Position numbers and translations under genes: made by a program. Positions 8,736-19,998 of a stretch of DNA of 64,000 bases are shown here, in pieces. Each line of letters begins with the position of its first letter. Position 1 is the first letter of the stretch. The notes below the pieces were generated by a model. That model worked only from the letters and a program-made list of their open reading frames with translations, was not told where the DNA came from and did no database searches. The DNA is from Propionicimonas paludicola. Lineage in GTDB: Bacteria > Actinomycetota > Actinomycetes > Propionibacteriales > Propionibacteriaceae. The DNA is taken from the NCBI RefSeq assembly GCF_002563675.1, contig NZ_PDJC01000001.1, positions 1,054,001 through 1,118,000 of the forward strand. The letters are read 5' to 3'.

Positions 8736-9445
8736 GTGTCCCTCGTGGCGACAACTACTCTTACTCCGCATCAGAGTGCCGTCCGATCGACAGTCGCGCT
8801 GAAGGCGTTGATGGCCGTAACCGGTCTGCTGATGATCGGCTTCCTGCTGATGCATATGTTCGGCAACTCGAAGATGTTCCTCGGCGAGGAGTCCTTCAAC
8901 CACTATGCAGAGTGGCTGAAGGTCGAAATGCTCTACCCGCTGCTGCCTAAGGGCTGGTTCATCTGGATCTTCCGGGCGGTGATGGTCGCAGCGATCGTGC
9001 TGCACATCTACTCGGCAGTGACCCTGTGGCGGCGGGCCAAGCTGGCCAGCCCCACCACCTACGAGGCGAAGCGGCGGCTGGCCCAGACCTACTCGGCGCG
9101 CACCATGCGCTGGGGCGGCATCATCCTGGCCGGCCTGCTGATCTTCCATCTCGCCCAGTTCACCGTGCATGCAACCCTGGTTGCCGGTCCCTACACCGGT
9201 AGCCCGTACCAGATGGTTCTCTCCGAGTTCCGGATCTGGTGGATGGTGGCGCTGTACGCGCTGTGGATGGTGACCGTCTGCATGCACATCCGGCACGGCT
9301 TCTGGAGCGCCTTCGCGACTCTGGGTGCCAACACCAGCCCGAAGGCCCAGGTCGTGTTGAACGCCTGCGCGTGGGCCGTGGCGATCCTGCTCTACATCGG
9401 CTTCATGGTCATGCCTGTGGCCGTCTTCTTTGGATGGATTGGACG

Positions 9446-9449
<4 letters not shown>
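8736..9449 (+). CDS. sdhC: Succinate dehydrogenase cytochrome b subunit
   Basis: A 237-residue integral membrane anchor of respiratory complex II. Five hydrophobic helices are visible, each of the core helices carrying histidines suitable as haem ligands ([39 protein letters not shown]). This is the single-subunit, di-haem type anchor (B. subtilis/actinobacterial form) that transfers electrons from the iron-sulfur subunit to quinone. The GTG at 8736 is used here; a second GTG at 8745 has better spacing to CTAGGG and could be the true start. The stop overlaps the sdhA start. Confidence 0.92.
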
Positions 9450-11469
<2,020 letters not shown>

Positions 11470-11473
<4 letters not shown>

Positions 11474-12231
11474 ACATCACTCTGCGCGTTTGGCGCCAAG
11501 CGAATGCCGCCTCGGAAGGGCGGATGGTCACCTACCAGGTGCAGGACGTTTCTGAGGACATGTCCTTCCTGGAGATGCTCGATCTGCTCAACGAGGACCT
11601 CACCGTCAAGGGCGAGGAGCCGATCGCATTCGACCACGACTGTCGCGAGGGTATCTGCGGCATGTGTGGCGTCGTGATCAACGGCACCGCGCACGGCCGG
11701 GGCAACTCGCCGGTGGCGACCACCACCTGCCAGCTGCACATGCGGTCGTTCTCCGACGGCGCGACGATCGATGTCGAGCCCTGGCGGGCCGGCTCGTTCC
11801 CGGTGATCAAGGACCTGGTTGTCGACCGTACGGCCTTCGACCGGATCATCCAGGCTGGTGGCTACGTGTCGGTGAACACCGGCTCGGCGCCGGACGCCCA
11901 CGCGAACGCCGTCGGCAAGCTGAAGGCCGACCGGGCCTTCGACGCGGCCACCTGCATCGGCTGTGGCGCCTGTGTGGCGGCCTGCCCGAACCACTCGGGC
12001 ATGCTGTTCACCGCGGCCAAGATCACCCACCTGGCCATGCTCCCGCAGGGCCAGCCGGAACGGCACCTGCGGATCAAGAAGATGCTGGCCACCCACGATG
12101 CCGAAGGCTTCGGTGGTTGCACCAACATCGGCGAGTGCGCGGCGGTCTGCCCCAAGGAGATCCCGTTCGACACGATCAGCCAGCTCAACCGCGACCTGAT
12201 CGCCTCGCTGTTCAAGCGGGACGGCAAGTAG
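11470..12231 (+). CDS. sdhB: Succinate dehydrogenase iron-sulfur subunit
   Basis: A 253-residue electron-transfer subunit. The N-terminal ferredoxin fold carries the [2Fe-2S] ligands in [10 protein letters not shown] plus a later Cys in TTTCQLHM; the C-terminal half has two further cysteine clusters, [13 protein letters not shown] and [16 protein letters not shown], for the [4Fe-4S] and [3Fe-4S] centres. All expected ligands are present. The GTG start overlaps the sdhA stop by 4 bases. A very stable hairpin beginning 8 bases after the stop ends the operon. The protein passes electrons from FAD to the haem/quinone site of SdhC. Confidence 0.95.
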
Positions 12232-12238
12232 CACCTGC

Positions 12239-12272
12239 CACAGGGCCCCGGGATGCGTCCCGGGGCCCTGTG
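12239..12272 (+). terminator. Terminator hairpin of the sdhCAB operon
   Basis: A perfect 15-bp GC-rich stem with a TGCG tetraloop (CACAGGGCCCCGGGA at 12239-12253, complement at 12258-12272) lies just after sdhB. No T-run follows, as is common for actinobacterial terminators. Confidence 0.8.
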
Positions 12273-12416
12273 CCGTCCATCGATTTCCCGGGGCGGGGGC
12301 CGGTGTGGCAAACTTGGCAGTCGTTGTGCCGTCGTCGCTCCTGCCACAGGGGGAAGGCGTCGACGCCCCATCATGAATCAATGAACTTAGTGTCCTGTGG
12401 CACTGGCGAGGAAACC

Positions 12417-12767
12417 ATGAACAAGCTGGTAGAGCAGATCACCGCGGAGGCAATCCGCAGCGACCTTCCCGAGTTCCGCCCTGGCGATCAGGTCAAGGTG
12501 CACGTGCGGGTCATCGAAGGTAACCGCTCCCGTATTCAGGTCTTCGCCGGTGTCGTGATCGCCCGCAACGGCTCGGGTATCGCCGAGGCCTTCACCGTCC
12601 GCAAGGTCAGCTTCGGCACCGGTGTCGAGCGCACCTTCCCGCTGCACAGCCCGATCATCGAGAAGATCGAGGTGGAGCGCTTCGGCGACGTCCGTCGTGC
12701 AAAGCTGTACTACCTGCGTGGTCTGCGCGGCAAGGCTGCGAAGATCAAGGAGAAGCGCGACCGCTGA
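12417..12767 (+). CDS. rplS: 50S ribosomal protein bL19
   Basis: bL19 lies at the interface of the ribosomal subunits. The 116-residue product has the conserved segments [20 protein letters not shown], the [11 protein letters not shown] strand, [18 protein letters not shown] and the basic C-terminus [19 protein letters not shown]. The ATG at 12417 follows GGCGAGGAAACC, a reasonable ribosome-binding site. It lies after the sdh terminator and probably has its own promoter in the 140-base gap; lepB follows after 61 bases, as in other actinobacteria. Confidence 0.96.
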   Translation: MNKLVEQITAEAIRSDLPEFRPGDQVKVHVRVIEGNRSRIQVFAGVVIARNGSGIAEAFTVRKVSFGTGVERTFPLHSPIIEKIEVERFGDVRRAKLYYLRGLRGKAAKIKEKRDR

Positions 12768-12828
12768 GCCCTAGGGCCCGTGATTGCCGCCAGTATGGAT
12801 CTCAACGGCAGCTAGGGAGAGGAACCCG

Positions 12829-13599
12829 GTGGCGAAGGCAGAATCGGCTGAACGTCCATCGGCGCTGAGCACCCTTGGTGCGTGGCTGCGGGAGATCGCG
12901 ATTGTCGTGATCGGCGCCTTGGTTGCGTCCACCCTGCTGCGCCTGTTCATCGTCCAGATGTTCGTCATTCCATCCCAGTCGATGGAGAACACGCTGATGG
13001 TGAACGACCGGGTGGCCGTCCAGAAGGTGGCCGGCTTCCAGCGCGGTGACGTCGTCGTCTTCCGGGACGCCCGTGGCTGGCTGAACACCACTCCGCACAA
13101 GGTCGATGGTCTGCACGAGGCACTGATCTTCCTCGGTCTGGCCCCGGACGAGAGTGCCGAGCACCTGGTCAAGCGGGTGATCGGAGTGGCCGGGGATCAC
13201 GTGGTCTGCTGCGACGCGCGCGGCCGGATGTCGGTCAATGGCGTGGCTCTGGACGAGCGGGAGTACCTCTACACCGACCCGACTACGGGCCAGCAGGTCG
13301 AGCCGTCGTCGCGCTCCTTCGACGTGGTGGTGCCGGCTGGGACGATCTTCGTGATGGGCGACCATCGCAATGCGTCCCAGGACTCGCGCTGCCACCTCGG
13401 CGAGCCAACCACCGACGGCCTGCCTGAGGGCAGCATGGCCTTCGTCCCCACGGACGCTGTGGTGGGGGTGGCGGTGGCCGTGGTGTTCCCCTTCGACCGC
13501 ATCCACGGGATCAGTAGACCCCACGTCTTCGAGAGCGTGTCGCCTGGCGGCCCGCCACCCGCCGCACCGGTGATCACCGGCGATCGGGTCGTCTGCTAG
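12829..13599 (+). CDS. lepB: Type I signal peptidase LepB
   Basis: LepB cleaves signal peptides from exported proteins on the outer face of the membrane. The 256-residue protein has one N-terminal transmembrane helix (about residues 22-42) and the Ser-Lys dyad: Ser51 in IPSQSMENTL and Lys115 in HLVKRVIGVAGD. The conserved box E (FVMGDHRNASQDSR) is present. GGGAGAGGAA at 12815-12824 precedes the GTG start; a TTG at 12784 in the same frame lacks such a signal. The C-terminal tail is Pro-rich. It lies between rplS and rnhB, the usual actinobacterial arrangement. Confidence 0.94.
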   Translation: MAKAESAERPSALSTLGAWLREIAIVVIGALVASTLLRLFIVQMFVIPSQSMENTLMVNDRVAVQKVAGFQRGDVVVFRDARGWLNTTPHKVDGLHEALIFLGLAPDESAEHLVKRVIGVAGDHVVCCDARGRMSVNGVALDEREYLYTDPTTGQQVEPSSRSFDVVVPAGTIFVMGDHRNASQDSRCHLGEPTTDGLPEGSMAFVPTDAVVGVAVAVVFPFDRIHGISRPHVFESVSPGGPPPAAPVITGDRVVC

Positions 13600-13607
13600 C
13601 CCTGCCG

Positions 13608-14255
13608 ATGGCAGTGGTGGTGCGCCGGGATGCCGGCATCTACGCCTACGAGGCCTCGCTTCGCCGGGCCGGCTTCGAGCTGATCGCCGGTGCCGACGAA
13701 GCCGGACGTGGCGCCTGCGCGGGCCCATTGGTGGCCGCGGCCGTGATCCTTCCCGCAGGCCGCAGCGGACGAGTGCCCGGACTGGCCGACTCCAAGCTGC
13801 TCAGCCATGCCCAGCGCGAGCGGGTCTACCCGGAGATCCTCTCCCGGGCTATCAGTTGGTCGGTGGTCTGTGTGGAGAACCTCGAGTGTGATCGGCTGGG
13901 GATGCAGCAGGCCAACCTGGCCGCGCTGCGCCGAGCGGTGGCCCGGCTGGACCCGTCCCCGGACTTCGCCATCACCGACGGCTTCAGCGTGGACGGGCTG
14001 TCGATGCCCAGCCTGGCGGTCTGGAAGGGCGATCAGGTGGCGGCGGCCGTGGCGGCTGCATCGGTGATCGCCAAGGTGACCAGGGACCGGATCATGGATC
14101 AGTGGCACCAGGAACTGCCGCAGTACGCCTTCGACATTCACAAGGGCTACTGCACGAGCCTGCACCAGGAGCGACTCGAGCAACACGGCGCGAGCAGCAT
14201 TCACCGGCAGTGCTTCGAGAACGTCCGGCGAGCGGGTAGGGTGAATCCGCTATGA
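13608..14255 (+). CDS. rnhB: Ribonuclease HII
   Basis: RNase HII removes ribonucleotides and RNA primers from RNA-DNA hybrids. The 215-residue protein carries the metal-binding acidic residues Asp30 and Glu31 in GADEAGRGACAGPLVAAAV, the LADSKLLSHAQRE segment, and the later acidic site in ITDGFSVDG. AAASVIAKVTRDRIM is the conserved substrate-binding stretch. It begins 8 bases after lepB and overlaps the next gene by 4 bases. All catalytic positions appear present, and the length is normal. Confidence 0.94.
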   Translation: MAVVVRRDAGIYAYEASLRRAGFELIAGADEAGRGACAGPLVAAAVILPAGRSGRVPGLADSKLLSHAQRERVYPEILSRAISWSVVCVENLECDRLGMQQANLAALRRAVARLDPSPDFAITDGFSVDGLSMPSLAVWKGDQVAAAVAAASVIAKVTRDRIMDQWHQELPQYAFDIHKGYCTSLHQERLEQHGASSIHRQCFENVRRAGRVNPL

Positions 14256-14563
14256 GCGCCGAGGATCTAGAGCAGTACGAATCCGAACTCGAACTGCAGC
14301 TGTACCGCGAGTACAAGGACGTGGTCGGGATCTTCACCTATGCGGTGGAGACCGAGCGGCGCTTCTACCTGTGCAATGCGGTCGACCTGAAGGTCCGCAC
14401 CGAGGGTGGCGACGTCTATTACGAGGTCTCGATGGCCGACGCCTGGGTCTGGGACATGTACCGTCCGGCCCGTTTCGTGAAGAGCGCCAAGGTGCTCACC
14501 TTCCGTGACGTGTCGATCGAGGAGATCGCGCACTCCGAGCTGAAGGTTCCCGACAACCTGTAG
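14252..14563 (+). CDS. DUF2469 family protein (actinobacteria-specific)
   Basis: A 103-residue acidic protein rich in aromatic residues, beginning SAEDLEQYESELELQLYREY and containing VVGIFTYAVETERRFYLCN and DAWVWDMYRPARFVKSAKV. It matches the DUF2469 family, which is almost confined to actinobacteria and nearly always sits between rnhB and a YraN gene. No biochemical function is established to my knowledge. The ATG overlaps the rnhB stop (ATGA), which suggests co-expression with the RNase. The conservation of this neighbourhood argues for a role in nucleic-acid metabolism, but that is inference only. Confidence 0.9.
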   Translation: MSAEDLEQYESELELQLYREYKDVVGIFTYAVETERRFYLCNAVDLKVRTEGGDVYYEVSMADAWVWDMYRPARFVKSAKVLTFRDVSIEEIAHSELKVPDNL

Positions 14564-14660
14564 TGCCGCTGTGGATGCCGCCACGCGTCGTCCACAACCT
14601 CGCTGATCACTGAACAACCCTGCGCCGTTCCGCCCACAGTGACGGGACGGAGGTGGTCGC

Positions 14661-15023
14661 GTGGACAAGGACGAGGTCGGACGTCGTGGCGAACAGCTGG
14701 CCGCGGAGTACCTGCTCGCGAAGGGCTGGACGATCCTGGAGCGGAACTGGCGCTGCACGGCCGGCGAGCTCGACATCGTCGCCGTCGAGCCGGGCCGTGA
14801 ACCCACAGTGGTCTTCTGTGAGGTGAAGTGCCGCACCGGGCTGTCCTTCGGGACGCCGCTGGAGGCGATCACCGGTGCCAAGCTGGGCAAGCTACGGGAA
14901 CTGGTCTTGTACTGGCTGCGGGCCCAGCAGCGTCCGGTGCCGAGCTTTCGGATCGACGCGATCGGTGTCCTGCTCGGCCCGGACGGTCCGCAACTCACCC
15001 ATCTGAAGGGCCTGGGCCGATGA
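14661..15023 (+). CDS. yraN: YraN/UPF0102 family endonuclease-like protein
   Basis: A 120-residue protein with a restriction-endonuclease-like fold. The family motif GRRGEQLAAEYLLAKGW, the catalytic-looking E/D pair in AGELDIVAVE and the FCEVKCR (ExK) motif are all present, so a metal-dependent nuclease centre is plausible although activity of the family is poorly defined. GGAGG at about 14649 precedes the GTG start. Its end overlaps comM, and the yraN-comM-dprA order is a widely conserved DNA uptake/processing cluster. Confidence 0.9.
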   Translation: MDKDEVGRRGEQLAAEYLLAKGWTILERNWRCTAGELDIVAVEPGREPTVVFCEVKCRTGLSFGTPLEAITGAKLGKLRELVLYWLRAQQRPVPSFRIDAIGVLLGPDGPQLTHLKGLGR

Positions 15024-16549
15024 GCCAGGCCCGGGCCTGGTCGGTGGCGCTGGTCGGCATGCAGGCAACCATGGTCGAGGTGGAGGCGGCGATCGGCTCC
15101 GGCTTGCCCAGCACCGTGATGGTCGGCCTGCCGGACCTGGCACTGTCGGAGGCGAAAGCCCGGTGCCGGGCGGCGATGGCCTCGGCCCACCAGAACTGGC
15201 CCAGCAATCCGGTGACGATCAACCTGTCCCCGGCAGCGCTGCCCAAGGCCGGCTCGCACTACGACCTGAGCATCACCGCTGCCGTGGCGGCCGCTAACCA
15301 GCGCTGTGACCGAGCCGCCCTGGAACGACTGGTGATGTTCGGCGAACTGGGGCTGGACGGCCGGGTTCGTAACGTCCGGGGGCTGTTGCCGGCCCTGCTC
15401 GGGGCCGTTCGCAACGGCTTCGAGCGCGCCGTGGTGCCGGTGGGCCAGCTGCACGAGGCCAGCCTGGTCGAGGGGCTGACCGTGCTCGGCGTCGCTGACC
15501 TGGAGGATCTGTTCGCCGTGCTCGAGGGCGGGCCGGGAGTGGTCGCGGCGGCGTCCCCTGAGCGCGAGGAGGAGCCAGCCGTCCGGCTTGATCTGGCCGA
15601 CGTGATCGGGCAGCCCGAGGCGAAGTGGGCGCTCGAAGTTGCTGCCGCCGGGCGGCATCATCTCTACCTGCACGGGCCGCCGGGAGTCGGCAAGACCCTG
15701 CTGGCCGAGCGGTTGCCGTCCATCCTGCCCGAACTGGCCCCCGACGAGGCCTTGGAGGTGTCGGCGATCCACTCGCTGATCGGCCTGAACCTGGAGGCCG
15801 GGCTGATTCGCCGACCGCCCTTCGCCGATCCTCATCACACCGCATCGATCGCCAGCCTGGTCGGCGGCGGAGCCCGGGTGGCGCTGCCCGGGGCGGTCTC
15901 TCGGGCACACCACGGGGTGCTGTTCCTGGACGAGGCGCCGGAGTTCCCGCCGAAGGCGTTGGAGGCTCTGCGAGTGCCGCTGGAGTCCGGACGGGTGGTG
16001 CTGTCCCGGGCCAGCGCCACGGCCATCTACCCGGCCCAGTTCCAGCTGGTTCTAGCGGCCAACCCGTGCCCCTGTGGCAACGCCACCACGGTGGGTGCGG
16101 TGTGTCACTGCCCGCCGATGGTGGTGCGTCGCTATCGCAGCCGAGTCTCCGGCCCGATTCTTGACAGGATCGACGTTCATCAGCTGCTGAGGCCGGTCCG
16201 GCTCAACCTGCTCAGCGAGGCCATCGCCGGCGAGGGGAGTGCCGCGGTCGCGGAGCGGGTCGCTCAGGCCCGAGAGCGTCAGCTGAGCCGGCTGGCTCCG
16301 CTGGGGCTGCGCACCAACGCTCAGGTGCCCGGCGCGGTACTCCGCAAGCGGCTCCCGGCGCCGACCGACCCCGAGCTACTGACCTCGGTACTCCAGCGCG
16401 GCCAGCTCTCCGTGCGCGGGGTCGACAAGGTGGTCCGACTGGCCTGGACGATCGCCGACTTGGGTGGTCGGGATCGGCCCGGCCGCACCGAACTCCAGCT
16501 GGCCCTGGCCTTGCGCCGCGGCGAGCCACGCGAGGCGGGGGCGGCCTGA
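15020..16549 (+). CDS. comM: YifB/ComM family Mg-chelatase-like AAA+ ATPase
   Basis: A 509-residue AAA+ protein. ComM in naturally competent bacteria is a hexameric helicase promoting branch migration of incoming DNA. The N-terminal ChlI-like domain (SVALVGMQATMVEVEAAIGS; NLSPAALPKAGSHYDL) precedes the AAA+ core with Walker A GPPGVGKTLLAERL (near residue 220) and Walker B GVLFLDEAPEF. The C-terminal part has the CPCGN cysteine motif and YRSRVSGPILDRIDVH (sensor/arginine finger region). The start overlaps yraN by 4 bases, and dprA begins on its last base. Presence of comM-dprA does not by itself show competence, since both are widespread. Confidence 0.92.
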   Translation: MSQARAWSVALVGMQATMVEVEAAIGSGLPSTVMVGLPDLALSEAKARCRAAMASAHQNWPSNPVTINLSPAALPKAGSHYDLSITAAVAAANQRCDRAALERLVMFGELGLDGRVRNVRGLLPALLGAVRNGFERAVVPVGQLHEASLVEGLTVLGVADLEDLFAVLEGGPGVVAAASPEREEEPAVRLDLADVIGQPEAKWALEVAAAGRHHLYLHGPPGVGKTLLAERLPSILPELAPDEALEVSAIHSLIGLNLEAGLIRRPPFADPHHTASIASLVGGGARVALPGAVSRAHHGVLFLDEAPEFPPKALEALRVPLESGRVVLSRASATAIYPAQFQLVLAANPCPCGNATTVGAVCHCPPMVVRRYRSRVSGPILDRIDVHQLLRPVRLNLLSEAIAGEGSAAVAERVAQARERQLSRLAPLGLRTNAQVPGAVLRKRLPAPTDPELLTSVLQRGQLSVRGVDKVVRLAWTIADLGGRDRPGRTELQLALALRRGEPREAGAA

Positions 16550-17679
16550 TGGACGAGCGGTTGGCCCGGATGTGCCTGGCCGCCGTGGTCGAGCCCGGCC
16601 GACCCGGCGTGGGGAGATTGCTGGACGAGTTCGGGGCCGAGGCGACCTGGCAGGCCATGGTGACCGGCGCCGAGTCGTCCACCCTCGCCCAGCGTGCCCG
16701 TCGGGTTGATCCCGAGGCCTTGGCGGCCGCCACCAGATCCCTGGGGCTGCGGTTCCTGACTCCGTCCGACCCGCAGTGGCCGACCCGGCTGGGTGATCTG
16801 GAGGACTGCGAGCCGGTCAACGAGCTCTCCGGAGTGCCGATCGGGCTGTGGCTGGGCGGCCCCGCTGACTTGGCTGAGCTGTGCCACAAGGCCGTCTCGA
16901 TCGTCGGCTCCCGCGCGTCCACCGGCTACGGCGACACGGTGGCCGCCGAGATCGCTGCCGAGCTCTCCGAGGGCGGACGGACGGTGATCTCCGGCGGCGC
17001 CTATGGCATCGACGCCGCCGCCCACCGGGGCTGTCTGGCCGGGCGCTCGCCGAGCATCGCCGTGCTGGCCGGTGGCCTCGATGAGGCCTACCCCAGCGGG
17101 CATCGGCCATTGTTCGAACGGATCGCCGAGAAGGGACTCCTGGTCAGCGAGCTCGCGCCCGGAGAGCACCCCACCCGAGTCCGATTTCTGGCCCGAAACC
17201 GCCTGATCGCCGCGCTCTCGCCGGGCACCGTTCTGGTCGAGGCCGCCGCCCGATCCGGTGCCCGGAACACGGTGACCTGGGCCAATGTGCTGGCCCGGGT
17301 GGTGATGGCTGTTCCCGGCCCGGTGACCAGTGCCACCTCGGTCACTCCGCATCGACTGATCCGGGACGCGGAGGCGATCCTGGTCAGTTGCGCAGCCGAC
17401 ATCGTGGAGCTGCTCGATCCGATGGGGCGCGCCCGCCGCTGGGACTCCGGCGATCACCGGGTCACCGATGGGCTGGATCCGACCCTGCTGCGGCTGTTCG
17501 AGGTGATTCCGGGCCGAGGCAGCCTCCCGGCATCGGAGTTGGCGTTGCGCGCCGACTGCAGCCTGCCCGCGTGCCTGGCCGGCCTCGAGGAGTTGATCCA
17601 GCTCCAGCTGGTGGCTCAGGATCCGTCCGGCGCATGGCGTCTGGCCCCCGGGGTCACTCGGCGCCGGACGGCCGGCTGA
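16549..17679 (+). CDS. dprA: DNA-processing protein DprA
   Basis: DprA loads RecA on incoming single-stranded DNA during transformation and also acts in recombination. The 376-residue protein has the Rossmann-fold core with SIVGSRASTGYG (near residue 120), ISGGAYGIDAAAHRGCL, AVLAGGLDEAYPSGHRPLF, and FLARNRLIAALSPGTVLVEAA. An N-terminal helix-hairpin/SAM-like part precedes it, and a C-terminal winged-helix-like segment ends it (residues about 300-370). It shares one base with the end of comM. Length and motifs are normal for the family. Confidence 0.94.
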   Translation: MDERLARMCLAAVVEPGRPGVGRLLDEFGAEATWQAMVTGAESSTLAQRARRVDPEALAAATRSLGLRFLTPSDPQWPTRLGDLEDCEPVNELSGVPIGLWLGGPADLAELCHKAVSIVGSRASTGYGDTVAAEIAAELSEGGRTVISGGAYGIDAAAHRGCLAGRSPSIAVLAGGLDEAYPSGHRPLFERIAEKGLLVSELAPGEHPTRVRFLARNRLIAALSPGTVLVEAAARSGARNTVTWANVLARVVMAVPGPVTSATSVTPHRLIRDAEAILVSCAADIVELLDPMGRARRWDSGDHRVTDGLDPTLLRLFEVIPGRGSLPASELALRADCSLPACLAGLEELIQLQLVAQDPSGAWRLAPGVTRRRTAG

Positions 17680-17741
17680 GCGGCGGGGAGTTTCTCGACG
17701 AAAACTGCCACACTCTCCTCGGCTGCGGCGTGTACTTAGGT

Positions 17742-18731
17742 ATGAAGAAGCTCCTGACTGTGGTCCTGCTCTCAGTCCTCGCTCTCACGGGCTGCTCGGG
17801 CGCCGGCGCCGGCGCCGGCGAAGGTGACGGGCCGGCCGCGGAACCCAGTGCTGCCTCCGGTGGCACTGGCTACTCGCTGCCTGACTCCGCGCCACGTCCG
17901 GGGTTGCCCGGCGACAAGGGCCTTCCATCCACTGGCGGGTCCGACCAGCTCAGCCCGCAGCTGGTCCGAACCGCCCAGGTCGCGTTGCGCGTTCCCGAGC
18001 TCCTGCCGGCCGTCGCTCGGCTTCGGCTGCTCGCCTCCAGTCATCAGGGCCAGGTGACCTCCGAGCAACTGAGCCTGGAGGAGGGCGGCTCGGCCACCAG
18101 TTCGTACGTCGTCCTCGAAGTGGCGGCCAACCAGCTCGACGATGCGCTGGCGGCAGTCGGCGGCCTCGGTGAGGTGCTGTCCCGCCAGGTCACCACCGAC
18201 GACGTCACCACTCAGGTGGCCGACATCGACGCCAGGTTGCGCAACCTGGACGCCTCGATCGCGCGGCTGACCAAGCTGATGGAGCGGGCCGGGAACCTCG
18301 GCGATCTGGCCAGCATGGAGGAGCAGCTGACCGCTCGCCAGGGTGAACGGGACTCGCTGGCCGCGCAACAGAAGGCGCTGGCCGGCCAGGTGGCCCGCTC
18401 GACCATCACGGTGACTTTGCTGACTCCGGGGCAAGTGGTGACCACCACGACTCCCGGCTTCCTCGGCGGCCTCCAAGCCGGCTGGGATGGGCTGATCAAG
18501 GCCTTCGCGATCGCCGCGACCCTGCTCGGCGTACTGCTGCCGTTCCTGGCGCTGGCCGCCCTGATCGTGATCCCCATCCTGTGGTGGCGGCATCGCCGCA
18601 ACCGGCGTCGGGCCGCGCAGTCGACGGAGGACGTCCCCGCAGCCGGTGAGGCGCCGACGGCGACCGATCCCGACGCGGTGAGTGTTGCTGATGCCGACCA
18701 GCCCACGGCTGAGCAGACCGAGAAGTCCTGA
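17742..18731 (+). CDS. DUF4349 domain lipoprotein
   Basis: A 329-residue secreted lipoprotein. The N-terminus is a lipoprotein signal peptide with the lipobox LTGC (Cys near residue 18), followed by a Gly/Ala-rich linker. The DUF4349 domain starts with RTAQVALRVPELLPAVARL and includes a coiled coil with alternating Leu and charged residues (about 165-225: DIDARLRNLDASIARLTKLM). A C-terminal transmembrane helix near residues 255-285 is followed by a basic RRNRRRA stop-transfer and an acidic tail. The architecture suggests an envelope-anchored protein with both ends in the membrane. The function of DUF4349 is not established. A GTG at 17730 is an alternative start. Confidence 0.85.
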   Translation: MKKLLTVVLLSVLALTGCSGAGAGAGEGDGPAAEPSAASGGTGYSLPDSAPRPGLPGDKGLPSTGGSDQLSPQLVRTAQVALRVPELLPAVARLRLLASSHQGQVTSEQLSLEEGGSATSSYVVLEVAANQLDDALAAVGGLGEVLSRQVTTDDVTTQVADIDARLRNLDASIARLTKLMERAGNLGDLASMEEQLTARQGERDSLAAQQKALAGQVARSTITVTLLTPGQVVTTTTPGFLGGLQAGWDGLIKAFAIAATLLGVLLPFLALAALIVIPILWWRHRRNRRRAAQSTEDVPAAGEAPTATDPDAVSVADADQPTAEQTEKS

Positions 18732-18882
18732 GCCACGCCTGGTGAGCGAGGGATTGGCGTGTCCGTGAACTGAGGCCGCCTCGGCGGTCGGAGCATCACT
18801 GACCGTCGGGGCGGCCGTGATCAGCTGCCAACCCCGGCGGTTCCGTTTGCTAATAGATGCAAGTGGGGCTAAGAATGCTTAC

Positions 18883-19998
18883 GTGAGTCTGACGCCACGG
18901 GAACGCGAGGTACTGGCACTGCTGCGCAGCCAGCCGTCGCTGGATGCCGCCGGGCTGGCGGCGCTGCTGGGTACCAGCAAGGGTGCGGTGGCCGTCGTGC
19001 TGTCCTCGCTGAGCGCCAAAGGCGAGATCGTCGGCCGCGGCTACCTGCTCCGCGACCACGCCAGTGCCGCGGTGATCGGTGGAGCCGCCTGGGACATCAA
19101 GGCCCGCAGTCGAGCGGCCGCGCGGCTGCACACGTCCAACCCGTCCACTGTCGTGCAGACCCCGGGAGGGGTCGGCCGCAACATCGCCGAGGGGATCGCC
19201 CGGCTCGGCGACCGGGTCTACCTGGTGGCTGCGGTCGGCGCCGACTCGGCCGGACGTGAGCTGCTGGCCCGCACCGCGGAGGCCGGTGTCTTCGTCGATC
19301 ACGTGCACACCAGCGCTCATCCCACTGGCAGCTACCTGGCCGCGCTGGACGACGTGGGTGAACTGATCATTGGAATGGCCGACTTCGCCGCCACCGATGC
19401 CCTCGATCCGGCGGCGCTGAGCCGCTCCCAGGACCTGGTCTCGCGCAGCGACGTCGTCGTGCTGGACGGCAACCTGCCGGCTGCTGTGCTGGAGTGGGCG
19501 CTGGCCGTCACGGCCGGTTTCGGGGTGCGGACGGTGGTCGAGCCGGTGAGCGTGGCCAAGGCGGCTCGGCTGGCCGCGTTGCTGTCGCCACTGCGCCCGG
19601 TGTTCACGATCACGCCCAATGTCGACGAGTTGGCCGCCCTGGTCGACCACCCGGTGGCCGACGACCCCGACGAGCTGGTCGCCGCTGCCGGTGAACTCCA
19701 CCAGCGTGGGGTGGCCTACGTGTGGGTGAGCCGCGGCGCGGCGGGCAGCATGCTGATCGGAGCCGATCGGGTGGTCGCGCTGGACGCCGAGACCGTCGAC
19801 GTGGTGGACGTCACCGGCGCCGGAGATGCCATGACCGCCGGCTACGTCCACGCTCTCTTGGCCGGGGAACCGGCCGACGTCGCGGCCCGTTGGGGCCACC
19901 TGGCCGCCGCTCTGACCCTGGCCAGTTCACAGACCGTACGACCAGACCTGGGCGTCGCATTCGCGGCGCGCCTGCACGCAGAAGGAGTTCACCGATGA
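18883..19998 (+). CDS. psuK: Pseudouridine kinase with N-terminal winged helix (PfkB family)
   Basis: A PfkB-type sugar kinase of about 371 residues that would phosphorylate pseudouridine to pseudouridine 5'-phosphate. The start chosen (GTG 18883) gives SLTPREREVLALLRSQPSLD, an HTH domain of about 55 residues that is a known N-terminal addition in several PfkB/PsuK proteins. The kinase part shows TPGGVGRNIAEGIARLG, the substrate region, and the ATP/active-site motif DVTGAGDAMTAGYVHAL near the C-terminus. Its stop overlaps psuG, which supports assignment as PsuK rather than a ribokinase. The HTH may give autoregulation; that is inference. Upstream in-frame starts exist to 18817. Confidence 0.84.
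   Translation: MSLTPREREVLALLRSQPSLDAAGLAALLGTSKGAVAVVLSSLSAKGEIVGRGYLLRDHASAAVIGGAAWDIKARSRAAARLHTSNPSTVVQTPGGVGRNIAEGIARLGDRVYLVAAVGADSAGRELLARTAEAGVFVDHVHTSAHPTGSYLAALDDVGELIIGMADFAATDALDPAALSRSQDLVSRSDVVVLDGNLPAAVLEWALAVTAGFGVRTVVEPVSVAKAARLAALLSPLRPVFTITPNVDELAALVDHPVADDPDELVAAAGELHQRGVAYVWVSRGAAGSMLIGADRVVALDAETVDVVDVTGAGDAMTAGYVHALLAGEPADVAARWGHLAAALTLASSQTVRPDLGVAFAARLHAEGVHR

Noticed and set aside
14267-15913. Minus-strand open frame of 548 codons over DUF2469, yraN and comM
   Set aside because: Shadow of three genes whose order and motifs are conserved; no recognisable protein on the minus strand.
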